DNA from: Clostridia bacterium
GTDB lineage: Bacteria > Bacillota > Clostridia > Oscillospirales > Acutalibacteraceae
NCBI GenBank assembly: GCA_017623575.1
Contig: JAGAOS010000052.1
Span: 1 to 59,961 of the forward strand
Length of the DNA stretch: 59,961 bases
Direction: 5' to 3'
This document shows positions 1 to 8,250 of the stretch, piece by piece; positions within the stretch are counted from its first letter, which is position 1, and each line of letters opens with the position of its first letter. The notes beneath the pieces are model-generated. The model did no database searches, was not told the DNA's origin, and saw only the letters and a program-made list of their open reading frames with translations. The translations under genes were made by a program, and so were the position numbers.

Positions 1-720
1 CATTATTGTGAACTTCATTCTATATCTGATGAGCAAAAACGCAGTTTTTATGAAAAGGAGTGCGTTAACTCTCGTTGGTCTGTTCGTGAACTTCGCCGTC
101 AAATTGAAAGCTCTCTTTTTGAGCGGCTGTTGCTATCTGGTGGTGTGGATAATAAGGAAAGAGTATTATCGTTGGCTTTAAAGGGTAATGAAATTTCCAA
201 GCCTGCCGATATAATTCGCGACCCTTATGTATTTGAGTTTTTGGGACTTCCCGAAGATAAGCCATTTCTTGAAAGCGACCTTGAAAAGGCGCTTATAGGG
301 CAGATTGAAAAGTTTTTGCTTGAACTAGGCAGAGGTTTTATGTTTGTAGGAACGCAACAACGTGTAACTGTTGGAAACCATCATTATTATGTTGATATGG
401 TTTTTTATAATAAAATTTTGCGTTCTTATGTGCTGGTTGAACTGAAAACTACCAAATTGATGCCCGAGGCGGTGGGTCAGCTGAACATGTATTTGAATTA
501 TTATGCAAGCGAGGTAAATGATCCCGATGATAATCCACCAATAGGTATTATTCTTTGTACCGAAAAAAATAGTATCGATGCTGAGTATGCTCTTGGCGGT
601 CTTTCAAATAATCTTTTTGCATCGAAGTATGTATTATATATGCCTAATAAAGAGCAATTGATAGCTGAGGTAGAGAAGGTATTAGAAAATTGGCATAAAG
701 AAGATAATAATCAAGATTAA
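1..720 (+). CDS. YhcG-type PD-(D/E)XK nuclease-fold protein (DUF1016), 5' end missing
   Basis: The reading frame is open from the first base, so the N-terminus lies outside the window; 239 residues are present. The visible part starts in the DUF1016 N-terminal helical region (WSVRELRRQIESSLFERLLL, residues 27-46) and continues into the C-terminal nuclease fold. There, VDMVFYN followed by VLVELKTT supplies the D...ExK residues of a PD-(D/E)XK core, and the GQLNMYLNYY helix is typical of the family. YhcG proteins are often found with restriction-modification or other defence and mobile genes; any role in nucleic-acid processing is inferred from the fold. Its left neighbours cannot be seen. An internal ATG at 130 is not the real start because homology extends upstream of it. 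Confidence 0.85.
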   Translation, partial: HYCELHSISDEQKRSFYEKECVNSRWSVRELRRQIESSLFERLLLSGGVDNKERVLSLALKGNEISKPADIIRDPYVFEFLGLPEDKPFLESDLEKALIGQIEKFLLELGRGFMFVGTQQRVTVGNHHYYVDMVFYNKILRSYVLVELKTTKLMPEAVGQLNMYLNYYASEVNDPDDNPPIGIILCTEKNSIDAEYALGGLSNNLFASKYVLYMPNKEQLIAEVEKVLENWHKEDNNQD

Positions 721-760
721 AAGTTTTGTTTGTTGAAGGATATTGAATAAGGAGCAGCAT

Positions 761-1627
761 ATGAACATTTTAGTTATAGGTGGTACTCGTTTTTTTGGGA
801 TACACACCGTAAACGCATTACTAGAACAAGGGCATAATGTAACATTGGCAATACGCGGTAATACAAAAAATGTGTTCGGGGATAAAGTTTCGTACATTGA
901 GATTGAAAGAACAGATCCTGAAAGTTTGCGGAATGCTTTATCTAATAAAATTTTCGATGTTGTTATTGATAAAATCGCTTACTGCTCTTATGACTTAAAA
1001 TATGTATTGGATGTTATAAATTGCAGTAAATATGTTTTAATGTCTACTACAGCTGTTTATGAGCCTAAACACCTTAATTGTATTGAAGAAGATTGGAATC
1101 CTTTAACTAAAGAATTAATTTGGTGTAAAAGATTAGAATATCCTTATGATGTTATAAAAAGGTCTGCTGAATGTGCACTTTTTCAAAAATATCCTAAACA
1201 AAATGCAATTGCCGTGCGTTATCCGTTTGTTATAGGAGAAGATGATTATACTAAACGACTATATTTTTATGTTGAACATACTATAAGGCAAATCCCTATG
1301 TATATTGATAACATTGATTTTCAAATGGGTTTTATCAATTCAAAAGAAGCCGGAGAATTTATGGCGTATCTGGTTAATACTGATTTTACGGGAGCTATAA
1401 ACGGTTGCTCCGTAGGAACAACATCATTAAGAGAAATAATAAATTATGTAGAAGAAAAAACAGGTAAAAAAGCTATTTTGGATAATAGCGGAGATAAAGC
1501 ACCGTATAACGGAGAGGTTGAATATAGTATAAATACAGATAAAGCAAAAACATTAGGATATGAATTCAGCAATTTAAATGATTGGATATATAGTTTAATT
1601 GATGTTTATATAGAACAAGTAAAATAA
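761..1627 (+). CDS. NAD(P)-dependent epimerase/dehydratase family (atypical SDR)
   Basis: The start is the ATG at 761. It is preceded by the ribosome binding site AAGGAGC at 749-755, which makes the in-frame TTG at 743 unlikely. The protein is 288 residues. It opens with the Rossmann nucleotide-binding loop VIGGTRFFG, typical of atypical SDR proteins of the CSP41/nucleotide-sugar epimerase type. A YDVIKRSAE segment provides a YxxxK-like active-site pair, and RYPFVIGEDD follows as in related sugar epimerases. The substrate is not predictable. It sits just downstream of the YhcG gene and 18 bases upstream of ispD, and may be co-transcribed with ispD. A nucleotide-sugar substrate is a guess from the family, not from the neighbourhood. 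Confidence 0.75.
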   Translation: MNILVIGGTRFFGIHTVNALLEQGHNVTLAIRGNTKNVFGDKVSYIEIERTDPESLRNALSNKIFDVVIDKIAYCSYDLKYVLDVINCSKYVLMSTTAVYEPKHLNCIEEDWNPLTKELIWCKRLEYPYDVIKRSAECALFQKYPKQNAIAVRYPFVIGEDDYTKRLYFYVEHTIRQIPMYIDNIDFQMGFINSKEAGEFMAYLVNTDFTGAINGCSVGTTSLREIINYVEEKTGKKAILDNSGDKAPYNGEVEYSINTDKAKTLGYEFSNLNDWIYSLIDVYIEQVK

Positions 1628-1645
1628 AAAGAATGGAATATTATT

Positions 1646-2389
1646 ATGTCTACAAAAACTTTTGAACTTGAATACATTAAAACCGATTCGGTTAATGCTT
1701 CGGTCGGTGTTATAATTGTTGCGGCGGGGGTGGCATCCCGTATGGGCGGCATAAATAAAATTTTAGCGCCCCTTAGCGGTAAACCTACAATTTGCCATAC
1801 CATATCCGCATTTAATAATAATCCTTTAGTTTCTGAAATTGTTTTGGTAACCCGTGATGATATGGTTTTAAATTTGCAAAATTTAACCGATGAATACGGA
1901 TTTTTAAAGGTTACCGATATTATTACGGGCGGTTCTTGTCGTGAAGAATCGGTAAAAAAAGGCTTCAAGCGACTTATTAAAAATGCAAAAATCAAAACGG
2001 TGCTTGTTCACGATGGTGCAAGACCCTTAATCTCACAAAAGGTTATTACTAGCGTTATAAATGCGGTAGAGGAGTTTTTAGCGGTTATACCTGTTGTTAA
2101 AGCTAAGGACACAATGAAAAGAATCGACACACTGGGTAAGGTAGAGCAAACGATAGCTAACCTTGTAAATGTTCAAACCCCACAAGGATTTTCAGTCCCC
2201 CTTTTAAGGGAAGCCTTTGAAAAAGCAGGGGATGATTTATCAGCCTTTACAGACGATGCATCCATTGTGGAATCGGCAGAAAATCCGGTCTACACCGTAA
2301 TGGGTGACTATAAAAATATTAAAATAACCACGCCTGAGGATTTAATTTTAGCAGAGGAATACTTAAAAAGGTTAGAGGTGGAAGAATAA
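1646..2389 (+). CDS. ispD: 2-C-methyl-D-erythritol 4-phosphate cytidylyltransferase
   Basis: IspD transfers CMP from CTP to MEP, the third step of the MEP isoprenoid pathway. The 247-residue product has the nucleotidyltransferase signature [13 protein letters not shown] (residues 26-38), with the Arg and Lys that bind the CTP phosphates. Further on are the VHDGARPL motif and NVQTPQGF, both standard IspD blocks. There is a short extra N-terminal segment of about 19 residues before the first beta strand. The stop codon overlaps the ispF start (TAATG), so translation is probably coupled. Together with ispH at 53.4 kb this shows the organism uses the MEP and not the mevalonate route. Confidence 0.95.
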   Translation: MSTKTFELEYIKTDSVNASVGVIIVAAGVASRMGGINKILAPLSGKPTICHTISAFNNNPLVSEIVLVTRDDMVLNLQNLTDEYGFLKVTDIITGGSCREESVKKGFKRLIKNAKIKTVLVHDGARPLISQKVITSVINAVEEFLAVIPVVKAKDTMKRIDTLGKVEQTIANLVNVQTPQGFSVPLLREAFEKAGDDLSAFTDDASIVESAENPVYTVMGDYKNIKITTPEDLILAEEYLKRLEVEE

Positions 2390-2856
2390 TGCGAATAGGT
2401 CACGGTTATGATGTTCATAAACTGGTAGAAAACAGAAAATGTATTATAGGCGGTGTGAATATCCCATCTGATGTGGGTCTGCTTGGTCATTCCGATGCCG
2501 ATGTTTTATTGCACGCCATTTCTGATGCCTTGCTTGGTGCCGCCGCTTTGGGTGATATTGGCAAGCATTTTCCCCCAAGCGATGACGCCTTTAAGGATGC
2601 AGATAGCAGAGTCCTTTTAAGACAGGTGGTTGAACTTATAAAAAATAATGGCTATGAAGTAGGCAATGTAGACGCCACCATTATTGCTCAAAAGCCTAAA
2701 ATGGCACCCTATATTGATGAAATGCGAAAAAACATAGCACAAGATTTGGGTGTGGATATTTCCTTTGTAAGCGTTAAAGCCACCACCGAGGAGGGGCTTG
2801 GTTTTACGGGCGAGGGACTTGGAATTTCTGCCCATGCCGTTTGTATTATAAAATAG
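2389..2856 (+). CDS. ispF: 2-C-methyl-D-erythritol 2,4-cyclodiphosphate synthase
   Basis: IspF cyclises CDP-ME 2-phosphate to ME-cPP with loss of CMP. The 155-residue length is normal. The N-terminal [10 protein letters not shown] gives the zinc ligands Asp8 and His10, and His42 in the [16 protein letters not shown] block is the third ligand. The [11 protein letters not shown] and AxxTEExLGFTGxxxGI regions (here [16 protein letters not shown]) are also conserved. The ATG overlaps the ispD stop, giving the common ispD-ispF coupled pair. A terminator-like hairpin follows the gene. Confidence 0.96.
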   Translation: MRIGHGYDVHKLVENRKCIIGGVNIPSDVGLLGHSDADVLLHAISDALLGAAALGDIGKHFPPSDDAFKDADSRVLLRQVVELIKNNGYEVGNVDATIIAQKPKMAPYIDEMRKNIAQDLGVDISFVSVKATTEEGLGFTGEGLGISAHAVCIIK

Positions 2857-2875
2857 GGTTAATTCTCATAAACCT

Positions 2876-2914
2876 ACTCCTTTGTTAATAAAATTAATTA
2901 AAGGAGTGTTTTTT
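2876..2914 (+). terminator. Terminator-like hairpin that also contains the next gene's ribosome binding site
   Basis: ACTCCTTT (2876-2883) pairs with AAAGGAGT (2900-2907), with additional A/T pairing inside the loop, and is followed by a run of six T. The 3' arm AAAGGAG is also the only plausible Shine-Dalgarno for the gene that starts at 2916. The same structure could therefore end the isp transcript and limit translation of the next gene. Confidence 0.55.
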
Positions 2915-2915
2915 A

Positions 2916-3374
2916 ATGTTTGGATTTATTGTCACAAAAAAACGCATATCGAATATTCTGCTTGTTGCGGTGCTTGTCATTACACTTTTCAGCCTTGTTT
3001 TGTTTAAAGCTGCAGATAAAGCAGATGCCGCAGCCCTTCAGCCTGCAACCGATACCATAGAACGAATTGCTTTTATTGAAAATATGGGCTACAAGGTAAA
3101 TCGCGATGTAGCTGAGGATGAAAAGCAAATTGAAATCCCTAATGTTTTCAGCGATATTTATAAGGAGTATCAGTTGATTCAGCAAAAAGCGGGATTTAAT
3201 GTGGAAAAATATGCCGGCAGTAAGGCGACTCTTTATACCTATAGCCTTATTTATAATGACCGCACCGATGTTTATGCGCATCTGCTTGTGGTTGATAAAA
3301 AAATAATAGGCGGCGATATTTCAGCCCTATCGGTGGAGGATGGATTTATAAATCCCCTTATGCCCGAAAAATAA
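2916..3374 (+). CDS. Small exported or membrane-anchored protein (DUF4830-like)
   Basis: The product is 152 residues. A lysine/arginine-containing N-terminus (KKRISN) is followed by one hydrophobic segment at about residues 13-30, which would serve as a signal anchor or signal peptide; an alanine-rich stretch comes next. The remaining 110 or so residues are a soluble domain (IAFIENMGYKV... YTYSLIYNDR... LLVVDKKIIGG) that resembles the small extracytoplasmic DUF4830 proteins of Clostridia. No catalytic motif is visible and the function is unknown. It lies between ispF and a pseudouridine synthase, and its ribosome binding site is buried in the preceding hairpin. The family assignment is tentative. 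Confidence 0.7.
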   Translation: MFGFIVTKKRISNILLVAVLVITLFSLVLFKAADKADAAALQPATDTIERIAFIENMGYKVNRDVAEDEKQIEIPNVFSDIYKEYQLIQQKAGFNVEKYAGSKATLYTYSLIYNDRTDVYAHLLVVDKKIIGGDISALSVEDGFINPLMPEK

Positions 3375-3396
3375 CCTTTTATTGAGAGGACTTTAA

Positions 3397-4119
3397 ATGG
3401 AAAGACTAGATAAAATTATATCTACGGGTGGTGGAGTTTCCCGCTCGGATGCCAGAAAATTAATACTTAAAGGCAGAGTCACCGTAAATGAAAAAACGGT
3501 GCGGGATATTGCCTTTAAGGTGGATCCGGATGCCGATAAAATCACCCTTAACGGTGAGGATATTTCTTATAAAAAATATATTTATCTTATTATGAATAAG
3601 CCAAAGGGTGTTCTTACTGCTACAGAGGATAAAAATAAGCAAACCGTTATTGATTTAATTCCCGGTGAGCTGCGCAGGCGGGATTTATTCCCCGTAGGCA
3701 GGCTGGATAAGGATACCACAGGTCTGCTTATTATTACCAATGATGGCGATTTTGCACATCAGCTTTTATCCCCAAATAAAAAAATCCCCAAAAAATATTT
3801 TGTAACTTTGGATGGGGTGGTGGGTGAGGATTTAATCCCAAAATTTGCGGCGGGTCTTACCCTTGCAGACGGAACCAAGCTATCCTCTGCGGGACTTGAA
3901 ATAGGGGAGGATTCGCACACCGCTTTAGTAACAATTACCGAAGGAAAATATCACCAAATAAAAAGAATGTTTGGACTTTTTTCTTTGGGTGTAAATGAGC
4001 TTAAAAGGGTGTCTTTTGCGGGGCTTGACCTTCCCGAAACCCTTTTAGAAAGCGAAGTTCGTGAACTAACTGTGAACGAACTTCGATGTATAAAAAATGC
4101 AAAAATTGTGACAAAATAA
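3397..4119 (+). CDS. RsuA-family rRNA pseudouridine synthase
   Basis: This 240-residue enzyme isomerises uridine to pseudouridine in rRNA. The N-terminal S4 RNA-binding domain (MERLDKIISTGGGVSRSDAR..., residues 1-60) is followed by the RsuA/RluB/E/F catalytic domain. The active-site Asp is in VGRLDKDTTGLL (about residue 104), and the ITNDGDFAHQLLSP block follows. EGKYHQIKRMF near residue 187 is the late RsuA-type motif. The domain order and length match RsuA rather than RluB, which tends to be longer. The exact target position cannot be read from sequence. Confidence 0.92.
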   Translation: MERLDKIISTGGGVSRSDARKLILKGRVTVNEKTVRDIAFKVDPDADKITLNGEDISYKKYIYLIMNKPKGVLTATEDKNKQTVIDLIPGELRRRDLFPVGRLDKDTTGLLIITNDGDFAHQLLSPNKKIPKKYFVTLDGVVGEDLIPKFAAGLTLADGTKLSSAGLEIGEDSHTALVTITEGKYHQIKRMFGLFSLGVNELKRVSFAGLDLPETLLESEVRELTVNELRCIKNAKIVTK

Positions 4120-4226
4120 AACAACTTTTGTGCATTTTGTTTTCGGTGCAAAAAAACTTATGCAAATTCTACAAATGCGAATAAGAATATTTGGATAAAT
4201 AAAGTATAGTAATTATTTGATTTGGT

Positions 4227-4235
4227 TGGTATAAT
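4227..4235 (+). promoter_or_regulatory. Extended -10 promoter for the ABC ATPase gene
   Basis: TGgTATAAT at 4227-4235 is a perfect extended -10 element. No good -35 box is seen at 17 bases upstream. It lies 53 bases before the ATG of the ATPase gene. Confidence 0.55.
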
Positions 4236-4287
4236 ATATAGGTAATATGACGGCGTATAACCGTCAAATATTTAGGAGGTCACTCTA

Positions 4288-5430
4288 ATGGCAAGTTTGT
4301 CACTTAAACACATTTATAAAAAGTATCCCGGTGGCGTTATCGCTGTTTCCGATTTCAACCTTGAAATTCAGGATAAAGAATTTATCATCCTTGTTGGTCC
4401 TTCCGGTTGCGGTAAGTCAACCACCCTTCGTATGGTTGCAGGTTTGGAAGAAATCAGCAGTGGTGAGCTTTTCATCGGCGACCGTCTTGTAAACGATGTT
4501 GCCCCTAAGGATAGAGATATCGCAATGGTTTTCCAGAACTATGCTCTTTATCCTCATATGACTGTTTTTGATAATATGGCTTTTGGTCTTAAGCTCCGCA
4601 AGACTTCTAAGGAAGAAATCCGCCGCAGAGTTGAAGAGGCTGCTCGTATTCTTGATATTGAGCATCTTCTTGAGCGTAAGCCTAAGGCTTTGTCCGGTGG
4701 TCAGCGTCAGCGTGTTGCTCTCGGTCGTGCTATCGTTCGTGAGCCTAAGGTATTCCTTCTTGACGAGCCTCTTTCCAACTTGGATGCTAAGCTTCGTGCA
4801 CAGATGCGTACCGAGCTTACCAAGCTTCATCAGAAATTAGGTACCACCTTCATTTATGTTACTCATGACCAGACCGAGGCTATGACAATGGGTACTCGTA
4901 TCGTTGTTATGAAGGACGGTCTTATCCAGCAGTGTGATACTCCTCAGGTTCTTTATGATAAGCCTTGCAATATGTTCGTTGCAGGATTTATCGGTTCTCC
5001 CCAGATGAACTTTATCGACGGTAAAGTTCTTAAGGATGGCGAAGATTTCTTTGTAGAGTTTGGTTCTGAAGATACCAAGACCCGTGCAGGTGTTAAGTAT
5101 CAAATCAAGTTACCTGCATCTAAGAATGCTAACGACGCTCTTGTTCCTTATGTTGATAAAGAGGTTGTTATCGGTATCCGTCCTGAGCATGTTCACAACG
5201 AAGCAGAGCTTCTTGAGAAATTCCCCGAGGGTATTGTTGAGTCTAATGTTGAGGTTACTGAGCTTATGGGCGCAGAAACCTACCTCTTTATGAATTGTGA
5301 GGGTCAGGCTATCAACGCTCGTGTTGATCCTTCTAATACCGCTCGTCCCGGTGATACCATTAAAATCACCCTTGAGCCTTCCCGTATTCATCTTTTTGAT
5401 AAAGATACCGAAGTTACTATCTGTAACTAA
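4288..5430 (+). CDS. Sugar ABC transporter ATP-binding protein, MsmK/UgpC type
   Basis: A 380-residue ATPase of the carbohydrate-uptake class 1 type. Walker A is GPSGCGKST (residues 37-45), the signature is LSGGQRQRV and Walker B is [12 protein letters not shown], with the switch His in [10 protein letters not shown]. The roughly 140-residue C-terminal regulatory OB-like (TOBE) domain after residue 240 is typical of MalK/MsmK/UgpC. No permease or binding-protein gene is adjacent, and the gene has its own promoter and terminator. In Firmicutes such stand-alone ATPases usually energise several sugar permeases encoded elsewhere. That multitask role is inferred from the context. The codon choice (frequent CGT, GTT and CTT) looks like that of a highly expressed gene. 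Confidence 0.93.
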   Translation: MASLSLKHIYKKYPGGVIAVSDFNLEIQDKEFIILVGPSGCGKSTTLRMVAGLEEISSGELFIGDRLVNDVAPKDRDIAMVFQNYALYPHMTVFDNMAFGLKLRKTSKEEIRRRVEEAARILDIEHLLERKPKALSGGQRQRVALGRAIVREPKVFLLDEPLSNLDAKLRAQMRTELTKLHQKLGTTFIYVTHDQTEAMTMGTRIVVMKDGLIQQCDTPQVLYDKPCNMFVAGFIGSPQMNFIDGKVLKDGEDFFVEFGSEDTKTRAGVKYQIKLPASKNANDALVPYVDKEVVIGIRPEHVHNEAELLEKFPEGIVESNVEVTELMGAETYLFMNCEGQAINARVDPSNTARPGDTIKITLEPSRIHLFDKDTEVTICN

Positions 5431-5448
5431 TTTACGGCAAATATTATC

Positions 5449-5480
5449 AGCCGCCGTGGCAATCACGGCGGCTTTATTTT
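5449..5480 (+). terminator. Intrinsic terminator after the ABC ATPase gene
   Basis: AGCCGCCGTG (5449-5458) and CACGGCGGCT (5464-5473) form a perfect 10-bp stem with a 5-base loop, followed by TTATTTTT. Confidence 0.9.
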
Positions 5481-5499
5481 TAAAAATTGAGGTATTCTT

Positions 5500-6252
5500 A
5501 TGAAAAACACATTAAAAATTCTTTTTGCATTATCACTTGTTTTTGCTATGCTGTTTTCCTTTGCCGCTTGTAATGATTCAACAACAACCGCAACCGATTC
5601 TTCGTCGGTTAAAAGTCCTACCCTTTCTGCCGCTGATGACAGTAGTCAGGGCGCTGATACTAACACAAACACCACTGAGGATGTTGTAAAGGCAGAAATT
5701 GAAATTGTTGATTACGGCACAATTAAGCTGGATTTATATGCTGATGAAGCTCCCAAAACTGTTGCTAACTTTGTAAAGCTTGTAAAAGATGGTTTTTATA
5801 ACGGCCTTACCTTCCACAGAATTATGGCGGATTTTATGATGCAGGGCGGCTGCCCCGAAGGTACAGGTACAGGTGGTTCGGATAAGGATATTGAAGGTGA
5901 GTTTGCTGCTAATGGTCATAAAAACAATATCTCTCATATCCGTGGCACAATTTCCATGGCAAGAAGCGGTTCGGGCTATGAGCAATATCTTTCTATGGGA
6001 TATACTTTGGCCGACCTGCCGGCAGATGCGCAAAGCGATTTAAAAAGAGCATATAATTCCGGCTCATCCCAGTTCTTTATTGTTCATAAGGATAGTACAT
6101 TTTTAGATGGAAATTATGCTGCATTTGGCAGAGTTACCGACGGTATGGATGTTGTTGATGCGGTTTGCGAAAAAGCAAAACCTACCGATGATAACGGAAC
6201 AATCTCTAAGGGTGACCAGCCCGTTATTAAAACAATTAAAATAATTGAGTAG
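5500..6252 (+). CDS. Lipoprotein peptidyl-prolyl cis-trans isomerase, cyclophilin type
   Basis: The 250-residue product has a lipoprotein signal peptide ending in a lipobox, FAAC, at about residues 21-24. A Ser/Thr/Asp-rich linker of about 40 residues follows, and then a cyclophilin domain. The domain shows FVKLVKDGFYNGLTFHRI with the catalytic Arg, FMMQGGCPEGTGTGG, the ISMARSG block and GNYAAFGRV. It should catalyse proline isomerisation on the outer face of the membrane and may help fold exported proteins. It has its own ribosome binding site (TTGAGGTATTCTT before the ATG) just after the preceding terminator, and faces the convergent ribosomal-protein operon. Confidence 0.93.
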   Translation: MKNTLKILFALSLVFAMLFSFAACNDSTTTATDSSSVKSPTLSAADDSSQGADTNTNTTEDVVKAEIEIVDYGTIKLDLYADEAPKTVANFVKLVKDGFYNGLTFHRIMADFMMQGGCPEGTGTGGSDKDIEGEFAANGHKNNISHIRGTISMARSGSGYEQYLSMGYTLADLPADAQSDLKRAYNSGSSQFFIVHKDSTFLDGNYAAFGRVTDGMDVVDAVCEKAKPTDDNGTISKGDQPVIKTIKIIE

Positions 6253-6287
6253 TTAAAAATTCTTTTTTATATAATTACCTAAATAAA

Positions 6288-6325
6288 AACCCGCGGCCAC
6301 AAAAGTGGTCGCGGGTTAAGCTTTT
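6288..6325. terminator. Bidirectional terminator between convergent operons
   Basis: AACCCGCGGCCAC (6288-6300) pairs with TGGTCGCGGGTT (6306-6317) around a short loop. A T run follows on the plus side and A/T-rich sequence on the other. It serves the cyclophilin gene and the convergent rpsR. Confidence 0.85.
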
Positions 6326-6342
6326 TTTGAAAAGCGCGTTTA

Positions 6343-6582
6343 TTAGTCGGCTACATAAGGAAGTAATGCAACCTGACGAGCTCTCTTAATAGCAGTAGTA
6401 AGCTCTCTCTGGTGCTTAGCACAGGTTCCGGTTACGCGGCGGGGGAGAATCTTAGCTCTCTCGGACACGAACTTGCGAAGGCGTGCTACATCCTTATAAT
6501 CAATAACCTCAACGCGGTCAACGCAGAAGTGACAAACCTTCTTGCGGCCTTTTCTGCGTGCGGGTCTTTCGTTCTTTTCCAT
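6343..6582 (-). CDS. rpsR: 30S ribosomal protein S18
   Basis: S18 binds the platform of the small subunit as a heterodimer with S6. The product has the usual basic body ([48 protein letters not shown]). It carries CxxC (VCHFC) and CxxH (TCAKH), so it is the zinc-binding form of S18. The ATG at 6582 (MEKNERP) is preferred over the upstream in-frame ATG at 6594. The only Shine-Dalgarno, AGAAAGGA, directly abuts the ATG at 6594, which leaves no spacing there. It is the last gene of rpsF-ssb-rpsR. Confidence 0.95.
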   Translation of the reverse strand: MEKNERPARRKGRKKVCHFCVDRVEVIDYKDVARLRKFVSERAKILPRRVTGTCAKHQRELTTAIKRARQVALLPYVAD

Positions 6583-6634
6583 TGCAGAAGTCATTCCTTT
6601 CTGAATATTAGGTAGATTGTGACGGGAGCCTTAA

Positions 6635-7072
6635 TTAAAAGGGCAGATCCTCGTCAACCTCATCGATAGATGTGAAATCGCCTGCGCCGGCATTTGAATA
6701 GCTGGCGGGAGTAGCAGGAGCAGCGGCTGCTGCGGGAGCGGCATCACCTTCGCGTCTTGCAAAGTCAGCAAACTGAACATCGTCAGCTACAACCTCAAAA
6801 GCGGTGCGGTTGTTACCGTCCTTATCCTGATATTTGCGGGTCTGAATTGAACCGCGGATGGCGATCATTTGACCTTTTTTAAAGTATTTAGAAACAAATT
6901 CAGCGCTTGAACGCCAAGTAACAATATTAATAAAATCGGACTGACGCTCTTCGCCGCTTTTAAAACGGCGCTCAACAGCTATTGAAAAGCTGCATACGCT
7001 AATACCATTAGCGGTTGTTTTCAGTTCGGGGTCTGCAGTAAGTCTGCCGGATAAAACAACAACATTAAGCAT
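6635..7072 (-). CDS. ssb: Single-stranded DNA-binding protein
   Basis: The 145-residue SSB has an N-terminal OB fold (MLNVVVLSGRLTADPELK, then FSIAVERRFKSG, FINIVTWR and GQMIAIRGSIQTRKYQDKDG). An Ala/Pro-rich linker follows, and the acidic tip ends DEDLPF, the segment that recruits other replication and repair proteins. It binds ssDNA as a tetramer. It lies between rpsF and rpsR, the conserved bacterial arrangement, so SSB is made together with the two ribosomal proteins. Confidence 0.97.
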   Translation of the reverse strand: MLNVVVLSGRLTADPELKTTANGISVCSFSIAVERRFKSGEERQSDFINIVTWRSSAEFVSKYFKKGQMIAIRGSIQTRKYQDKDGNNRTAFEVVADDVQFADFARREGDAAPAAAAAPATPASYSNAGAGDFTSIDEVDEDLPF

Positions 7073-7088
7073 AAATCTTGCTCCTTTC

Positions 7089-7373
7089 TTACTTTCTTAC
7101 GGTCATTACGCGAAGAACACCTTCGGTGATCTTAGCTACACGCTCAAGCTCAGCGGGGAACTCGGGAGCGGATTCAAAGGTGTAAATAGCATAGTAGCCT
7201 TCGGGCTCATCGTCAATAAGATAAGCCAAGCGACGCTTACCCCATTCGTCAACACCTTCAACCGTACCGTTAGCCTCGATCAAAGCCTTGAACTTTTCTA
7301 CCATTGCTGCAATGGCGGCTTCGTCCTTATTCAAAACAGAATAAATGAGGACTGCTTCGTACTTATTGGTCAT
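7089..7373 (-). CDS. rpsF: 30S ribosomal protein S6
   Basis: The product is 94 residues, normal for S6. It opens with the YEAVLIYSV strand, then EWGKRRLAYLIDDEPEGYYA, the family hallmark, and ends LRVMTVRK. S6 pairs with S18 on the subunit platform. It is the first gene of the operon with ssb and rpsR. A strong AGGAGGTG ribosome binding site lies at 7380-7387 on the opposite strand, and the leader contains two hairpins that may serve autogenous control. Confidence 0.97.
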   Translation of the reverse strand: MTNKYEAVLIYSVLNKDEAAIAAMVEKFKALIEANGTVEGVDEWGKRRLAYLIDDEPEGYYAIYTFESAPEFPAELERVAKITEGVLRVMTVRK

Positions 7374-7403
7374 TTTGTTGCACCTCCTTTTGGACTTGTG
7401 GCC

Positions 7404-7446
7404 CTGTCAACCGACAGAGCAAGGAGCTATTATTTCAATAGCCTTG
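7404..7446 (-). ncRNA. Putative S6:S18 autoregulatory mRNA leader
   Basis: Two hairpins lie between the promoter and the rpsF ribosome binding site. One is an imperfect stem at 7420-7446 (CAAGG-CTATT / AATAG-CT-CCTTG on the minus strand). The other is CTGTC-GGTT-GACAG at 7404-7417. S6:S18-binding leaders are known in front of rpsF in many bacteria and mimic the rRNA site. The position fits, but I could not match the motif in detail. Confidence 0.4.
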
Positions 7447-7448
7447 TT

Positions 7449-7477
7449 ATTATATCAGTTTACCCTCAAAAAGTCAA
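7449..7477 (-). promoter_or_regulatory. Promoter of the rpsF-ssb-rpsR operon
   Basis: On the minus strand TTGACT (7477-7472) and TATAAT (7454-7449) are separated by 17 bases. The -10 is perfect and the -35 has one mismatch. Confidence 0.85.
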
Positions 7478-7606
7478 GAAAAAAAGTTAAAAATAGCACT
7501 AATAAAAGCAATATTCATCACATATACTGTCATAGTGAGCTATGATGCGGATGTTTTTATGATAAACTGCACAAAAAACACTATAAAAATTGCATACAAA
7601 TAACCC

Positions 7607-7635
7607 TTGACAAATGGCTACTTTATAATTATAAT
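7607..7635 (+). promoter_or_regulatory. Promoter of greA
   Basis: A perfect TTGACA (7607-7612) and TATAAT (7630-7635) are spaced 17 bases apart. The rest of the 7478-7606 gap is A/T-rich, with only a small CATAG-TGAG-CTATG hairpin at 7531-7544. Confidence 0.88.
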
Positions 7636-7656
7636 AGATGTATTATGTTCATTGGT

Positions 7657-7677
7657 AAGTCGGAGGATTTCCGGCTT
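7657..7677 (+). promoter_or_regulatory. Leader hairpin in the greA 5' UTR
   Basis: AAGTCGGA (7657-7664) pairs with TCCGGCTT (7670-7677) around a short loop, just after the greA transcription start, and is followed by TCTGTTTTG. It may be a leaky attenuator or an mRNA-stabilising 5' hairpin. No T run is strong enough to call it a terminator. Confidence 0.4.
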
Positions 7678-7716
7678 TCTGTTTTGTATGAACGATTTTG
7701 AAAGGAATTAAACAAT

Positions 7717-8193
7717 ATGGCTAAAATTTACAAGTTCACCGAGGAAGGCCTTAAAAAACTTCAGGATGAGTTGGAAAACTTAAAAACCAATGGCAGAAAG
7801 GATATTGCTGAGCGCATTAAAGTGGCACGCGGTTACGGCGACCTTTCAGAAAACAGCGAGTATGATGATGCTAAAAATGAGCAGGCTAAAATTGAGGCTC
7901 GCATTGTAGAGCTTGAAGTAATGCTTAAAAATTATGAAATTATATCTGATGACGATATTGCGCTTGACAAGGTTGCAGTAGGCGTAAAGGTAACAATTTT
8001 TGATACTGATATGGACGAAGAATTTACTTACTCCATTGTAGGCTCTGCAGAGGCAGATCCTATGAACGATAAAATCTCTGACGAATCCCCCGTAGGCAAG
8101 GCGCTTATCGGTCATTCTGTAAATGATGAGGTAGAGGTTGATTTAGGCGGAGATAAAGTTATTTTTAAAATTCTTACTATTGAAAAGCAGTAA
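7717..8193 (+). CDS. greA: Transcription elongation factor GreA
   Basis: GreA rescues backtracked RNA polymerase by stimulating cleavage of the extruded transcript. The 158-residue length is typical. The N-terminal coiled coil spans about residues 1-75 and includes the tip region RGYGDLSENSEYDDAKNEQ, whose acidic residues enter the polymerase secondary channel. The C-terminal FKBP-like domain contains SPVGKALIGHSVNDEVEV. The gene has its own promoter, a ribosome binding site (AAAGGAATT) and a terminator. Confidence 0.97.
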   Translation: MAKIYKFTEEGLKKLQDELENLKTNGRKDIAERIKVARGYGDLSENSEYDDAKNEQAKIEARIVELEVMLKNYEIISDDDIALDKVAVGVKVTIFDTDMDEEFTYSIVGSAEADPMNDKISDESPVGKALIGHSVNDEVEVDLGGDKVIFKILTIEKQ

Positions 8194-8199
8194 TTTCTT

Positions 8200-8226
8200 C
8201 GGGCAGGCGATTCCTGCCCGTTTCTT
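8200..8226 (+). terminator. Intrinsic terminator after greA
   Basis: CGGGCAGG (8200-8207) and CCTGCCCG (8213-8220) form a perfect 8-bp stem with a 5-base loop, followed by TTTCTT. Confidence 0.8.
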
Positions 8227-8250
8227 ATAAAAATGAAAGGATGTTGAATT

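Noticed and set aside
8194-8250. T-box or lysine-related leader before lysS
   Set aside because: The gap holds only the greA terminator and a ribosome binding site, too short for a T-box.
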